DNA of 37,610 nucleotides from Clostridiaceae bacterium (GCA_012841015.1 DUVN01000009.1:1-37610), one strand, 5' to 3'; positions 8,631 through 17,617 are shown, counted from the stretch's first letter. Translations and numbers: made by a program. Notes: generated from the letters alone by a model not told the origin.

Positions 8631-10025
8631 TCACGGCAAATCAAACTTGCCGTTGAAATAACCTACAAGTTGTTCAATGGGAATGCGCACTTGCTCCATT
8701 GAATCGCGCTCACGGATCGTCACGGCACGATCTTCGAGTGACTTGAAATCAAACGTCACGCAAAAGGGTGTTCCAATCTCGTCCTGCCTGCGATAACGCC
8801 TCCCGATTGACTGGCGGTCGTCGTATTCGCAGACGTAATGCTTGACGAGCTCAAGGAATACCTTCTCAGTCTCCTCACGAAGCTTATTAGAAAGCGGCAA
8901 CACGGCGACTTGCACAGGCGCCAAGAAAGGCGCAAATCGCAGAACTGTCCGCTTTTCTCCGTCCGCGAGCTCCTCCTCTTCGTACGCTTCACAGAGCATG
9001 GCAAGTACTAAGCGATCAACTCCAAGTGATGGTTCGACGACGTACGGGATGTATTTCTCGCCTTTTTCTGGATCGAAGTAGCTCAAGTCCTCTTTCGCGT
9101 GTTCCATGTGCTGTTTTAAGTCGTAGTCTGTCCTATCAGCAATACCCCACAGCTCACCCCAGCCGAATGGAAATAAATACTCGATATCGGTTGTCGCAAG
9201 CGAATAGAAAGAGAGTTCCTCTTGGCTATGAGGGCGCAGACGGAGCTTATCCTCTGGCAGCCCAAGATGATGGAGCCATTCGACACAGAAATCGCACCAG
9301 TACTCAAACCATTCAAGATCAGTACCGGGCTCACAGAAAAACTCAAGCTCCATCTGCTCGAATTCACGCGTCCTGAAAATAAAGTTCCCAGGTGTAATCT
9401 CGTTGCGGAATGCTTTACCAATCTGTCCGATTCCAAATGGGATTTTCTTGCGCGATGTGCGCTGGACATTGCGATAGTTGACAAAAATACCTTGAGCCGT
9501 CTCCGGCCGCAAATAGATTTCAGAAAGGCTATCCTCCGTCACACCTTGGTACGTCTTGAACATCAAGTTAAATTTGCGCACGTCCGTGAAGTTATGCGCT
9601 CCACATTGAGAACAGGGAATATTATGCTCATGAATATAATCGTAAAGCTCCTCGTTCTCCCATCCGTCGACATTAAGCTCGATGCCATGCGATACATTCC
9701 AATGATCGATCAGCGCGTCAGCACGTGCTCGCGAGCGACATTCTCTACAGTCAATCATTGGATCGGAAAAACCTGCGACGTGTCCCGATGCGACCCAGAC
9801 TTGCGGATTCATCAGTATCGCCGCATCAATCCCGACATTGAGAGGGCACGTCTCGATAAAGCGACGCCACCACGCTGCCTTGAGGCGATTCTTCAGCGTC
9901 GTGCCATACGGGCCATAATCCCACGAATTGGCAAGACCGCCATAAATTTCAGATCCTTGGTAAATAAAGCCCCTGTTATTGCAAAGCGCGACGATATCGG
10001 CGAGGGCATGCTGCTTCTTTGACAT
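8631..10025 (-). CDS. glyQS: Glycyl-tRNA synthetase, single-chain (alpha2) type
   Basis: This class II aminoacyl-tRNA synthetase attaches glycine to tRNA-Gly. The 464-residue chain starts with the family's opening [23 protein letters not shown] and contains motif 2 as [10 protein letters not shown] followed by [10 protein letters not shown]. Near the middle it has the EPSLGVDR motif 3 region, and at the end an anticodon-binding domain. It is the dimeric type found in archaea, eukaryotes and some Firmicutes, not the GlyQ/GlyS two-subunit type. A CxxC pair around C116 and a second pair near 150 suggest a zinc site in the insertion. The start at 10025 has an AAAGGA ribosome binding site 8 bases away; an extension to 10064 is possible but unlikely. 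No T-box leader fits in the 79-base gap to rpoZ. Confidence 0.93.
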   Translation of the reverse strand: MSKKQHALADIVALCNNRGFIYQGSEIYGGLANSWDYGPYGTTLKNRLKAAWWRRFIETCPLNVGIDAAILMNPQVWVASGHVAGFSDPMIDCRECRSRARADALIDHWNVSHGIELNVDGWENEELYDYIHEHNIPCSQCGAHNFTDVRKFNLMFKTYQGVTEDSLSEIYLRPETAQGIFVNYRNVQRTSRKKIPFGIGQIGKAFRNEITPGNFIFRTREFEQMELEFFCEPGTDLEWFEYWCDFCVEWLHHLGLPEDKLRLRPHSQEELSFYSLATTDIEYLFPFGWGELWGIADRTDYDLKQHMEHAKEDLSYFDPEKGEKYIPYVVEPSLGVDRLVLAMLCEAYEEEELADGEKRTVLRFAPFLAPVQVAVLPLSNKLREETEKVFLELVKHYVCEYDDRQSIGRRYRRQDEIGTPFCVTFDFKSLEDRAVTIRERDSMEQVRIPIEQLVGYFNGKFDLP

Positions 10026-10104
10026 GAAGGTCCTTTCTCGGAGTTCAGTTGATCGCCTGATCACGACGTTCCGTTGTATGTGATGATTATTCGATCGATT
10101 CTAG

Positions 10105-10608
10105 TTATTCAGAAGTTGCAGCCTCAGTAACGCCATTTTCGTGATTTTCAGCCTCATTCAACGCCGCTTCCTCTTCAGCAACCTTGCGTTCTTCAGCCTC
10201 AAGCTGAGCGATTAAGCGCTCAGCGATCAGTGTGGCGTCCTCAGCTGTAATACCGGCCTGACTGAAAACCTCTTCATCAGAGTAACGGTCGGCTTGACGC
10301 ATAATGCGGCTTTGCTCTTCAAGGCGCTCCTCTTCTTCTTTTGCGCGCGCTTCGCGCTCAGCCGCTTCTCTCGCAGCGATAATCAACGGATGCTCAGGAA
10401 CAACGACGTCCCATTTGCCGTACCGGTAGACCACTGTCCCTTCAGCGATCTCCTCACTGGCAAGCGACACGTTATTCGGCGTCTCAGAATCGACTGTCGG
10501 CCTTGCCCCAGCAGTCAACTGCCTTGCTCTTCTAGCCGTCAACATCGCGAGCACATATCGATTCTCCGCTCGCGGCAATAACGATTCAATTGAAGGATAT
10601 GTCAACAT
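10105..10608 (-). CDS. rpoZ: RNA polymerase omega subunit with long acidic tail
   Basis: The first ~55 residues match RpoZ: YPSIESLLPRAENRY followed by the helix with ARRARQL and the conserved N-N-V-S-L-A-S-E-E-I at about 45-54. Omega helps assemble the beta' subunit of RNA polymerase. The position after gmk is the standard Firmicutes order. The protein is 167 residues, about twice the usual omega. Residues 56-167 form a charged region rich in Glu, Ala and Arg that is probably helical or coiled coil. The ATG at 10608 has a GGAG seven bases upstream; a TTG at 10620 would itself overlap that site. Identity is confident, and the role of the tail is unknown. Confidence 0.85.
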   Translation of the reverse strand: MLTYPSIESLLPRAENRYVLAMLTARRARQLTAGARPTVDSETPNNVSLASEEIAEGTVVYRYGKWDVVVPEHPLIIAAREAAEREARAKEEEERLEEQSRIMRQADRYSDEEVFSQAGITAEDATLIAERLIAQLEAEERKVAEEEAALNEAENHENGVTEAATSE

Positions 10609-10671
10609 TGATAACTCCAATCCGTTTATCTAATCCCATTTTCAAGTAATACAATACGATAACCTTTCAGA

Positions 10672-11301
10672 TTATACGCTGTACGATTCGCTCTCGTCAA
10701 CAAAAAGCCTTGCCACGCGCCTCTTTTCAGCTCTCATGATTGCTTTGACATCTGAAACGGCGTTTTGCACTTCGTCATTGATAACGAGAAAGTCGAAGGA
10801 CTCGATGTAACCCAATTCACGCTCTGCTGTCTTTAAGCGTTGCTCAATTAGCTCAGGCTCCTCTGTTCCGCGTGCAAGTAGACGAGCGCGCAGCGCTTCT
10901 TTCGACGGAGCTATCAAGAAGATAAGAACGGCATTAGGATCATTCTCCTTAAGGATAAGAGCACCCTTCACCGTCAAATCGAGCAGGACATCAATCCCTC
11001 TCTCTGTCTTTTCATTGATAAGCGATTTAGGTGTGCCATAGTATTCATCACAGTATAGATCGTACTCAAGCATATCGCCTGCATCAATCAACGCGCTGAA
11101 CGCATTCTTGGTGATGAAGTGGTAAGAAACGCCTTCGATTTCACCTTTGCGAGGTTCGCGCGTCGTCGTGGAAATCGAATGAAAAAGACTCGGGTCATCC
11201 TCAATAAGCGCATTAATAATCGAATCTTTGCCTACACCGGACGGACCGCTCAGCACGATGAGCAGCCCTCTCTTATGTCTTGCGTCACCGCCCCTCATCA
11301 T
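10672..11301 (-). CDS. gmk: Guanylate kinase
   Basis: The 209-residue enzyme phosphorylates GMP to GDP. The P-loop SGPSGVGKDS lies at about 18-27. The GMP-binding region S-T-T-T-R-E-P-R-K-G-E and the Y-H-F-I stretch follow, then the E-Y and Y-Y-G-T-P segments. The start at 11301 was preferred because it follows a GGGAAGG ribosome binding site; a start at 11331 would give ten more residues without support. The gene overlaps remA by 17 bases, so translation is probably coupled. It is embedded in the conserved yicC-remA-gmk-rpoZ order. Confidence 0.95.
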   Translation of the reverse strand: MMRGGDARHKRGLLIVLSGPSGVGKDSIINALIEDDPSLFHSISTTTREPRKGEIEGVSYHFITKNAFSALIDAGDMLEYDLYCDEYYGTPKSLINEKTERGIDVLLDLTVKGALILKENDPNAVLIFLIAPSKEALRARLLARGTEEPELIEQRLKTAERELGYIESFDFLVINDEVQNAVSDVKAIMRAEKRRVARLFVDESESYSV

Positions 11302-11554
11302 GATCTTCACCTTCCCTAACGTGTTGTTCAAGTTGAAGTGATTCAGGTTTAAGAGCGGAAATCACCACGTGGTCACTGTCCATCACTAGGACAGATTGCG
11401 TTTTTCTCCCGCCAGTCGCGTCGATTAACGAGAGTCTATCGCGTGCATCTTGTATCAGTCGCCTCGCCGGTGCTGAGTCCGATGTCACAACGGCGATCAA
11501 ACGTGCCCGTGCAACGAAATTCCCGTGCCCCACATGTATCATCTCATAAGACAT
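11285..11554 (-). CDS. remA: RemA-like DUF370 regulatory protein
   Basis: A small 89-residue protein with the complete DUF370 pattern: an N-terminal VGHGNFVARARLIAVV, then SAPARRLIQDARDR and DATGGRKTQSVLVMDSDHVVIS. In Bacillus subtilis RemA is a DNA-binding activator of biofilm matrix and osmoprotection genes. The arginine-rich segment with QDARDR is the conserved DNA-contacting surface. It sits between yicC and gmk as in most Firmicutes. A GAGGAG ribosome binding site precedes the ATG. The C-terminal ~15 residues extend past the conserved domain and overlap the start of gmk. Confidence 0.9.
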   Translation of the reverse strand: MSYEMIHVGHGNFVARARLIAVVTSDSAPARRLIQDARDRLSLIDATGGRKTQSVLVMDSDHVVISALKPESLQLEQHVREGEDHDEGR

Positions 11555-11564
11555 CTCTTTCTCC

Positions 11565-12452
11565 TCACTCTAGATTTTGGACTTGTTCGCGGATTTTTTC
11601 GATCAGCGTTTTCATCTCGACGACTGTCTGTGTCAAAATTAGATCACCAGCCTTCGACCCGATCGTATTGACCTCTCGAAGGATCTCCTGAATGAGAAAA
11701 TCGAGCCGTCGTCCGACGGGCTCAGGCGAGCGAAGCCCCTCTTCCAAAGCAGTTACGTGCGCAGCGAGGCGCGTCACTTCTTCATCGATTGAAGCTCGAT
11801 CAGCATAAAGAGCTGTCTCAGCAAATAGCCTCTGGTCGTCGTACCACTCAGGCCTCTTCTCCTCAAGTAACTCTTCTGCCCGTGCTAGCAGTTTCTCACG
11901 ATAAACCGACGGTATTTCAGAAGAGCGCTCTTCTACAATAATAGTTAAGTTCCTAAACTCATCGACCTTGTCGAGTAAATCATTTGCGATGAAGGCACCC
12001 TCTTCTTCTCGCGCATGATTGAGCTTCTGAAGGGCTCCCTCGACGGCTTTAACGATCAGTCCAGCGACAACCTCATCGTCCTCATCCTCTTGCCCTGCAC
12101 TGAGAACACCTTCACAACGCGAAAGCCAGCCGACACGATCGGCCACTTGTGTGCCAGCCATAAGTTCAAGCTCATATAATGCGTCTAAGTACGACTGAGC
12201 GAGCACACGATCGATGACAATCTGGGTACGGGGTGTTCCGCCGCCTTCCTCTGTGACCCTTATCTCGACGCGCCCTCGCGATAAGTATTCCTGTGCTTTT
12301 GCACGTACAATTGACTCATACGCATTGAATGCGTATGGCAACCGTATCGACAATTCGAGATAGCGGTGATTGACAGATCGACACTCCACCTGAAATGTTC
12401 TGCCTTCTGCCATCGCATCGGCTCTTCCGTACCCTGTCATACTTTTCGGCAT
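11565..12452 (-). CDS. yicC: YicC family endoribonuclease
   Basis: This 295-residue protein opens with the hallmark S-M-T-G-Y-G-R and has the conserved E-C-R-S-V-N-H-R-Y-L-E segment at about 24-34. The C-terminal DUF1732 part ends with R-R-L-D-F-L-I-Q-E-I, R-E-V-N-T-I-G-S-K and a helical tail. YicC proteins are endoribonucleases; the Escherichia coli member destabilises the small RNA RyhB. The ATG at 12452 follows TAGGAG. It lies 10 bases before remA in a conserved cluster, so it belongs to the same operon. Confidence 0.92.
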   Translation of the reverse strand: MPKSMTGYGRADAMAEGRTFQVECRSVNHRYLELSIRLPYAFNAYESIVRAKAQEYLSRGRVEIRVTEEGGGTPRTQIVIDRVLAQSYLDALYELELMAGTQVADRVGWLSRCEGVLSAGQEDEDDEVVAGLIVKAVEGALQKLNHAREEEGAFIANDLLDKVDEFRNLTIIVEERSSEIPSVYREKLLARAEELLEEKRPEWYDDQRLFAETALYADRASIDEEVTRLAAHVTALEEGLRSPEPVGRRLDFLIQEILREVNTIGSKAGDLILTQTVVEMKTLIEKIREQVQNLE

Positions 12453-12504
12453 AATCACTCCTACTCAAGCCGTCTAATCGACTGTCCTCATACAATTGGT
12501 GCAC

Positions 12505-13248
12505 TCATTCAAAACGATCGAACACACCGTCTTCTCCGATATATAATGGTTGAAACTCTAATTGATCGGATGACGCAATCAAATACTTCACACCATTAAT
12601 CTTTGGTCCGTTGAGATAAAACGGCACAGCATGATGAATATGGCCGAATACACAAACATCGACACTCGCCTCCTCCAACCGCACGCTCAGGATCGAAGCA
12701 TCGCCGTTTTCAGCAATGGGCGGGTAGTGCATCAGAGCAATACTCGGTCGTTTACGCCCTTCTCGTGCTCGCAATCGCCTCAGTTCCTCTAACGATAGAT
12801 CGAGTCGGATGCGCTCGCGATTCAATATCTTCTCGTCTTCTTTCGAAAAATCCTTATCCTGCGGCAAAATCCATCCTCGTGCACCACATATATGGAAGCC
12901 CGCGATAGCCAATGCATCGTTTCGCAGAAAGCGCAAAGTTCGAAACCCTTTGTCGAGACAGAACTGCTCCATTTTCTTCATCGTCGTCCACCAGTAATCA
13001 TGATTGCCACGCGCAAGTATCTTCTCGCCCGGCAGTGCATCTAACAAGCGAAAGTCGAGTTCAGCTTCCTCAAGTGAATTCGCCCACGAAATATCGCCAC
13101 CGATGAGCACCATATCATCATCAGAGACGTCGCGATGCCAGTGCTCAACGATACGCTCGATGTGGTTCGCCCAGCTGCTCCCGAAAACATCCATCGGTTT
13201 GTCGACAGATAAGGCGAAATGGAGATCAGATATGGCAAATAACTTCAT
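12505..13248 (-). CDS. Cytoplasmic calcineurin-like metallophosphoesterase (COG1768-like)
   Basis: The 247-residue protein is a soluble metallophosphoesterase with ISDLH (D8, H10), GGD (50-52), ARGNHDYWW (79-87) and a distal GHIHH motif that completes the dinuclear metal site. It has no signal peptide, unlike the plus-strand phosphoesterase at 2309. The substrate is unknown. It sits 24 bases after uvrC and 52 before yicC, in the same operon. No good Shine-Dalgarno precedes the ATG, suggesting coupled translation with uvrC. Confidence 0.85.
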   Translation of the reverse strand: MKLFAISDLHFALSVDKPMDVFGSSWANHIERIVEHWHRDVSDDDMVLIGGDISWANSLEEAELDFRLLDALPGEKILARGNHDYWWTTMKKMEQFCLDKGFRTLRFLRNDALAIAGFHICGARGWILPQDKDFSKEDEKILNRERIRLDLSLEELRRLRAREGRKRPSIALMHYPPIAENGDASILSVRLEEASVDVCVFGHIHHAVPFYLNGPKINGVKYLIASSDQLEFQPLYIGEDGVFDRFE

Positions 13249-13272
13249 GTCGTGTTTTCTAATGCGTCTCGT

Positions 13273-15216
13273 CTAATGGCGCGCCTGCTCTTGAAAATGA
13301 TTGTACACTGCTTCGGCCACTACTTGCGGTATGCCTGAGACACTTTTCAGCTCTTCAAGGCTCGCCTCGCTTATTTTTTTACTCGTACCGAAATGCTCTA
13401 AAAGCCGTTTTCTCCGCGCAGGACCGACACCGGGTATAGACTCTAGTGCATAACGCATCGTACGCTTTTGCCGGACATTCTGATTATGGCGCAAAGCGAA
13501 TCGATGCGCCTCATCTTGAATGGACGTCAGCAAATGAAGAAGGCCGAGCCTTTTCGCCCGTGTGTCCTCTGTCTCACGCTGCTGATCGTCAGTCCGTTCA
13601 CCACACTCGTCCCCACTGAGGTAATGGCAGAGCGAGCCTGATGTCGCAAGTTCAATGATGTCGCCCGTCGGCAGGACGAGTCCACGAGTACGGTGTCGGT
13701 CATCTTTCACCATACCGGCGACACGGAGTCCATGTTTTTGGACAAGCGGAAGCACCGTAGAAACGTGACCGATCCCGCCGTCGACGAGGATAAGATCGGG
13801 GCGATTCCCGAACGACTCCTCATCTAAACGACCAAGTCGCCGACTGACGATTTCTGCAAGCGCTCTATAGTCATCAATCCCCTCAAATCCTTTAATCGAA
13901 AAATGCCTGTACGACGATCTCTCAGGTTTACCTTGCCGGAAGACGACCATCGACCCGGATCGCGCGCCTTTACCGTAGTGCGAAACATCATACGCTTCAA
14001 TGCGGAAGGGAAAACGATCAAGCCCAACAAGTTGACCGAGCAAAGCCAACGTCTGCTCGAGCACGTGCGGATCAGATCCTCGCGAGAGTGCCCGTCTCGT
14101 CAGTGCCCTGTCGGCATTCATCAGCGCCAACTCAAGCAATGCCTTTTTAGAGCCTCGCTGCGGGTGGCGGATTGTGACGGCACGACCGCGCTTTTCGCGC
14201 AAAAAACGTGTGAGCAGCTCCAGTTCATCTGGCAGAGCCGACACGAGTATCTCAGGCGGTATTTGCGATGGGACACGGTAATGACCGCGTATAAAGGTTG
14301 AAAAATACGTGCCGTCATGTCCGCCACTATCCTCTGCAAACGTGTGGACACATCCCGTCACACGTCCATCTCTGACCTCGAGCTTCGCAATAGCGACTTC
14401 GTAACCGTTGCGGTGAAGCGCTAGGACATCGCGATCACCGCCAGCAACATCGACGACACGCTGTTGTTCGCGTAAACGGGTTAGTGCCTGCCATTTTCCA
14501 AGCAGAACGGCAGCTTCCTCAAAATCGAGCCTATCGGCCGCTTCCATCATATCTCGGTGAAGTCTCCGAATTAAGTCATCCGTACGTCCCTCAAGAAAAA
14601 GACAAACTTCATCAACCATCTTGCGATAATCTTCCTTTGAAATATTCCCCGCGCATGGCGCAAGACAACGCCTAATATGGGCATTGAGGCACGGTCGCTC
14701 TTTTCCTATCTCGCGCGGCAAATCAAGCTTACATTGACGGAGAGGAAAGATCGAACCTAACACTTTAAGCGCACGAGACACATCGCCGCTCAGCCACGGC
14801 CCGAAATAACGCGCACCCTCCTCAATGTCATCTCCAACACGAAAAGCTTTCATCACGCGCGGGAATTCCTCCTGTAGCGTGACGTGAATGTAGGGATATT
14901 CTTTGTCATCACGCAGAAGAATATTGTAGCGTGGTCGATATTTCTTGATGAGATTCGCCTCTAAGATGAACGCCTCTAATTCATTGTCGCAGATGATGGT
15001 GTCATAGGAGGCGATGCGTGAAATCATGGAAGCGATGCGATCGTCGACGTCGGGATTAGGAGTAAAGTAGCTGCCAAGTCGCTGTCTTAACGAATTCGCT
15101 TTTCCCACATACAAGACAGAACCCGATTTGTCGAACATGAGGTAGACACCGGGTTCATCTGGCACCAATTCAAGTTGTGCGTTAAATGTATTTTTGTTCG
15201 TTTGAAGCGTTGTCAT
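13273..15216 (-). CDS. uvrC: UvrABC excinuclease subunit C
   Basis: The 647-residue nuclease makes both incisions in nucleotide excision repair. The N-terminal GIY-YIG domain is clear: PGVYLMFDKSGSVLYVGKA at 22-40 and the R-Q-R-L-G-S-Y that follows. A cysteine-containing segment (P-C-L-N-A-H-I-R-R-C-L-A-P-C near 178) and the UVR motif for UvrB contact are present. The RNase H-like domain has LILVDGGIGH, and the C-terminal helix-hairpin-helix has IPGVGPARRKRLLEHF. Full length, with an AGAGGGGG ribosome binding site. It follows the HPr-like gene by 44 bases. Confidence 0.97.
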   Translation of the reverse strand: MTTLQTNKNTFNAQLELVPDEPGVYLMFDKSGSVLYVGKANSLRQRLGSYFTPNPDVDDRIASMISRIASYDTIICDNELEAFILEANLIKKYRPRYNILLRDDKEYPYIHVTLQEEFPRVMKAFRVGDDIEEGARYFGPWLSGDVSRALKVLGSIFPLRQCKLDLPREIGKERPCLNAHIRRCLAPCAGNISKEDYRKMVDEVCLFLEGRTDDLIRRLHRDMMEAADRLDFEEAAVLLGKWQALTRLREQQRVVDVAGGDRDVLALHRNGYEVAIAKLEVRDGRVTGCVHTFAEDSGGHDGTYFSTFIRGHYRVPSQIPPEILVSALPDELELLTRFLREKRGRAVTIRHPQRGSKKALLELALMNADRALTRRALSRGSDPHVLEQTLALLGQLVGLDRFPFRIEAYDVSHYGKGARSGSMVVFRQGKPERSSYRHFSIKGFEGIDDYRALAEIVSRRLGRLDEESFGNRPDLILVDGGIGHVSTVLPLVQKHGLRVAGMVKDDRHRTRGLVLPTGDIIELATSGSLCHYLSGDECGERTDDQQRETEDTRAKRLGLLHLLTSIQDEAHRFALRHNQNVRQKRTMRYALESIPGVGPARRKRLLEHFGTSKKISEASLEELKSVSGIPQVVAEAVYNHFQEQARH

Positions 15217-15260
15217 CTGAGAGATGACCCCCTCTTGACGGCAAATACTCCGTCGCTTAC

Positions 15261-15518
15261 CTATTCGTCATCGGTTATATATCGTCCGAGCTTCTCAAGC
15301 GCCTCTTCCTCATCGTCTCCTTCGGCCGTCAAAATGAGATAATCACCTTGCTCAATTCCCAGAGACAGAACACCGAGTAAGCTTTTCGCGTTTGCGCGAC
15401 GACCATCTTTTTCAATAAAAATGCTTGAATCAAAATTAGACGATATTTGGATAACCATCGCGATCGCCTTCATTAGTGTCTCCTCTTTGCAATGAAAGAC
15501 GACATCCTTTTTTGACAT
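15261..15518 (-). CDS. HPr-like protein lacking the catalytic histidine (Crh-like)
   Basis: An 85-residue protein with the full HPr fold pattern: a hydrophobic helix ending V-I-Q-I-S-S, S-S-I-F-I-E-K-D-G-R, then A-N-A-K-S-L-L-G-V-L-S-L, and an A-E-G-D-D-E-E-E-A tail helix. The PTS phosphorylation site is missing. The GLHARP motif is replaced by residues 13-18, E-T-L-M-K-A, putting Leu at position 15 where HPr has His. The regulatory serine is kept at exactly position 46. This is the pattern of Bacillus Crh, which has Gln15 and Ser46 and works in catabolite repression, not sugar transport. A start at 15518 is supported by a GGAGGAG site. It is the first gene of the uvrC operon behind a good promoter. 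Confidence 0.85.
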   Translation of the reverse strand: MSKKDVVFHCKEETLMKAIAMVIQISSNFDSSIFIEKDGRRANAKSLLGVLSLGIEQGDYLILTAEGDDEEEALEKLGRYITDDE

Positions 15519-15571
15519 GGTGCTCCTCCGTTTCGGATATCCCAAAAGACAGGAATGTAATCGTGGAATTC

Positions 15572-15601
15572 AGTATAAAAATGTATACAATACACTGTCA
15601 A
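15572..15601 (-). promoter_or_regulatory. Sigma-A-type promoter of the HPr-like/uvrC operon
   Basis: On the minus strand a consensus TTGACA (15601-15596) is followed 18 bases later by TATACT (15577-15572), which matches TATAAT at five of six positions. It lies about 54 bases upstream of the HPr-like start codon. The surrounding sequence contains a GTATAC palindrome inside the spacer. This probably drives the HPr-like gene through to ppdK. Confidence 0.75.
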
Positions 15602-15756
15602 TCAGTGTTTGAACAGCTTAATGCGGCTATTTCGCCTAATTTCTTGTCGTTCGCACCATAAATTCAGTTATTTTGTCAAACGCCGAACGCCATTCGTATG
15701 AAACGCGAGATTCAATGCACGATCGATGTCGCCATTTCGGATGTACCACCTCGACA

Positions 15757-16290
15757 TTATTCACCGCCCCCTAGAAGAAGATTGCCTCTCATCAGAATAG
15801 CCGCTTCACCTGTATCGAGATAGTATCTTGGCCTTCGGCCGACCTCGAGAAGACCGCTTCGAACGTATAAAGAGTGTGCCGCCTTGTTATGCTCGCGCAC
15901 CTCAAGGATCAAAGACGTCCTCCCGTACGCCAGAGCTGTCTTCTTCACGGCATCCATCAACATTCCCCCCAGACCTCGACGACGGAATTGAGGGTGTACG
16001 CCAATCGACATAATCTCACACTCATCACCAAGCCACCGTGCGATGACGAAACCGACAGGCGCACCGAGCGACCATCCTAGATGATTCGAAGGACAGAGAA
16101 CGAATACACCAGGCACGCACCCGATAAAACCACCGATGGCATCTCTCCCCCACGGGACGGGCTTTGTGATGTCATCAAGCGCTACGAGATCATCGAGATC
16201 GGTACGCATGGCAGCTCTTACCATCCAACAAGAATGGTCGCGTGCCTTATAACGAAAAACTATGTCGCGCTGCTCTTCCCTCATAATCAT
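15757..16290 (-). CDS. rimI: GNAT acetyltransferase, RimI-like
   Basis: This 177-residue GNAT acetyltransferase has the acetyl-CoA-binding motif A as I-G-V-H-P-Q-F-R-R-R-G-L-G at about 96-108. The RimI-like end has E-V-R-E-H-N-K-A-A-H-S-L-Y followed by a tail with R-R-P-R-Y-Y. RimI acetylates the N-terminal alanine of ribosomal protein S18. In Firmicutes it is commonly found after tsaE and tsaB, as here, which supports the name. The N-terminal ~25 residues are longer than usual, and the true start could be a few codons downstream. An AGGAAGG about 10 bases upstream of 16290 supports the longer form. Confidence 0.85.
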   Translation of the reverse strand: MIMREEQRDIVFRYKARDHSCWMVRAAMRTDLDDLVALDDITKPVPWGRDAIGGFIGCVPGVFVLCPSNHLGWSLGAPVGFVIARWLGDECEIMSIGVHPQFRRRGLGGMLMDAVKKTALAYGRTSLILEVREHNKAAHSLYVRSGLLEVGRRPRYYLDTGEAAILMRGNLLLGGGE

Positions 16291-16341
16291 CGAAGTAGTA
16301 CCTTCCTATCGAACATACGAAGATAACCTGCAACAGTGCCG

Positions 16342-17052
16342 TCATGATTGGCGTTCGAGGTTGGCTCGCTCCGCAGAGGATAAAAGACCATAGTACGCAT
16401 CGAGCAAAAAAGGATCGGTCGTCGCATGACCGGATTCAATCTTATTAATCGCAAGTTGTGCGACGACGGAAGCGCGTACAACGCGCTGATAAAAAGGCGC
16501 ATAAACGACTTCAAACGGAAGTTTGAGCCCTTCACACTCTATTGCCTCTTGGAGGACATCGACACCGTCACCTGTCATCGTCACAACCTCATCAGGGGCG
16601 AGATAGCGTTTGATCGATTTGACCCAGAGAGCGATCGATTGCGGCTCTCCTCCGAGCACTTGTTCGTCACCTCTGAACAACCCGCCGAACACACGACCGC
16701 CCCGCGCGTCAAACATGGCGAAGACAGGACGTATGTCATGGACGGTCGAGCGTGCTAGGGCATGCAATGACGAGATGCCAACGGCCTGTGAGCCAACGGC
16801 GTACGCCATCGCCTTAACTGAAGAAAGACCAATCCGAATCCCCGTAAAGGAGCCAGGTCCTATCGCCACTGCGAAAAGATCGACATCTTTCACCATGAGA
16901 TCTGCTTTCCCGAGTACATATTCGATAGCCGGCTGGAGTGTCACGCCGTGCTTGTACCCTGTCGAAAGGAACAGTTCCGCAATGAGAACATCGCCATTAA
17001 GAACTGCAACAGACAGCGTCTTCCCTGATGTATCGACACCAAGTGTGATCAT
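16342..17052 (-). CDS. tsaB: tRNA threonylcarbamoyladenosine biosynthesis protein TsaB
   Basis: The 236-residue protein belongs to the ASKHA/peptidase M22-like family. It begins with LGVDTSGKTLSVAV and has the family motif AIGPGSFTGIRIGLSSVKAMA near 63-83. TsaB is the scaffold of the TsaB-TsaD-TsaE complex that makes t6A37 on ANN-decoding tRNAs. Its ATG overlaps the tsaE stop in an ATGA, so translation is coupled. tsaD is not in the window. The length is normal. Confidence 0.94.
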   Translation of the reverse strand: MITLGVDTSGKTLSVAVLNGDVLIAELFLSTGYKHGVTLQPAIEYVLGKADLMVKDVDLFAVAIGPGSFTGIRIGLSSVKAMAYAVGSQAVGISSLHALARSTVHDIRPVFAMFDARGGRVFGGLFRGDEQVLGGEPQSIALWVKSIKRYLAPDEVVTMTGDGVDVLQEAIECEGLKLPFEVVYAPFYQRVVRASVVAQLAINKIESGHATTDPFLLDAYYGLLSSAERANLERQS

Positions 17053-17552
17053 GGCTCCTGCCCTTCCACGCCGTCCAATAGCCGGCGAAACTTATCAACA
17101 TCGTCTTCCCTTCCCTCAGGAAAAATAAAATGAAGGATGCGGTCATTCTCGTTTTGCCCAAAAGTGATAGCGAGTTCAATCGCATCATCAGAGAGTGCGT
17201 CTCGTACGCGATCGCCCCACTCAATGAGCGTAATGCCATCCTCATACGAAATCTCATCAAACCCGTGCCGGATAAAGTCGTCCGCCCCCTCTAATCGATA
17301 GACGTCGAAGTGGTTGAGTGCAGACAGCCCCTTTCTTGCAGGTTCATGAATATGGAGCAACGTAAATGTTGGGCTTGAGACGTGCCCCTTGACGTGTAGC
17401 CCCGCCGCAACACCGCCGACGAAACAAGTCTTGCCGGCCCCAAGGCTACCTGTCAATAACACGACATCACGCTCACGAAGAATCGACGCAAAAAGCACCC
17501 CAAGCTCGCGCGTCTTCTCCGCCGAACGTGTCACAACAGACAAAACCAACAA
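17049..17552 (-). CDS. tsaE: tRNA threonylcarbamoyladenosine biosynthesis ATPase TsaE
   Basis: The 167-residue P-loop ATPase has a Walker A motif LTGSLGAGKT at about 33-42, the conserved V-S-S-P-T-F-T-L at about 58-65, the H-F-D-V-Y-R-L segment and the I-E-W-G-D-R motif. It supports turnover of the TsaBD complex in t6A synthesis. The start appears to be TTG at 17552, with GGGAG ten bases upstream; another TTG is the next codon, and there is no in-frame ATG close by. The C-terminal ~20 residues are a polar extension. It starts a tsaE-tsaB-rimI operon after the rpsI terminator. Confidence 0.93.
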   Translation of the reverse strand: MLVLSVVTRSAEKTRELGVLFASILRERDVVLLTGSLGAGKTCFVGGVAAGLHVKGHVSSPTFTLLHIHEPARKGLSALNHFDVYRLEGADDFIRHGFDEISYEDGITLIEWGDRVRDALSDDAIELAITFGQNENDRILHFIFPEGREDDVDKFRRLLDGVEGQEP

Positions 17553-17617
17553 TTCAACTTTGCTCCCAACAACAGCGCACAGTTATTACGCAATAAAGCT
17601 TTCCTATAGCCATTAAT

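Noticed and set aside
10026-10104. T-box leader for glycyl-tRNA synthetase
   Set aside because: The 79-base gap to rpoZ is too short, and the T-box sequence is absent. The gene is inside an operon.
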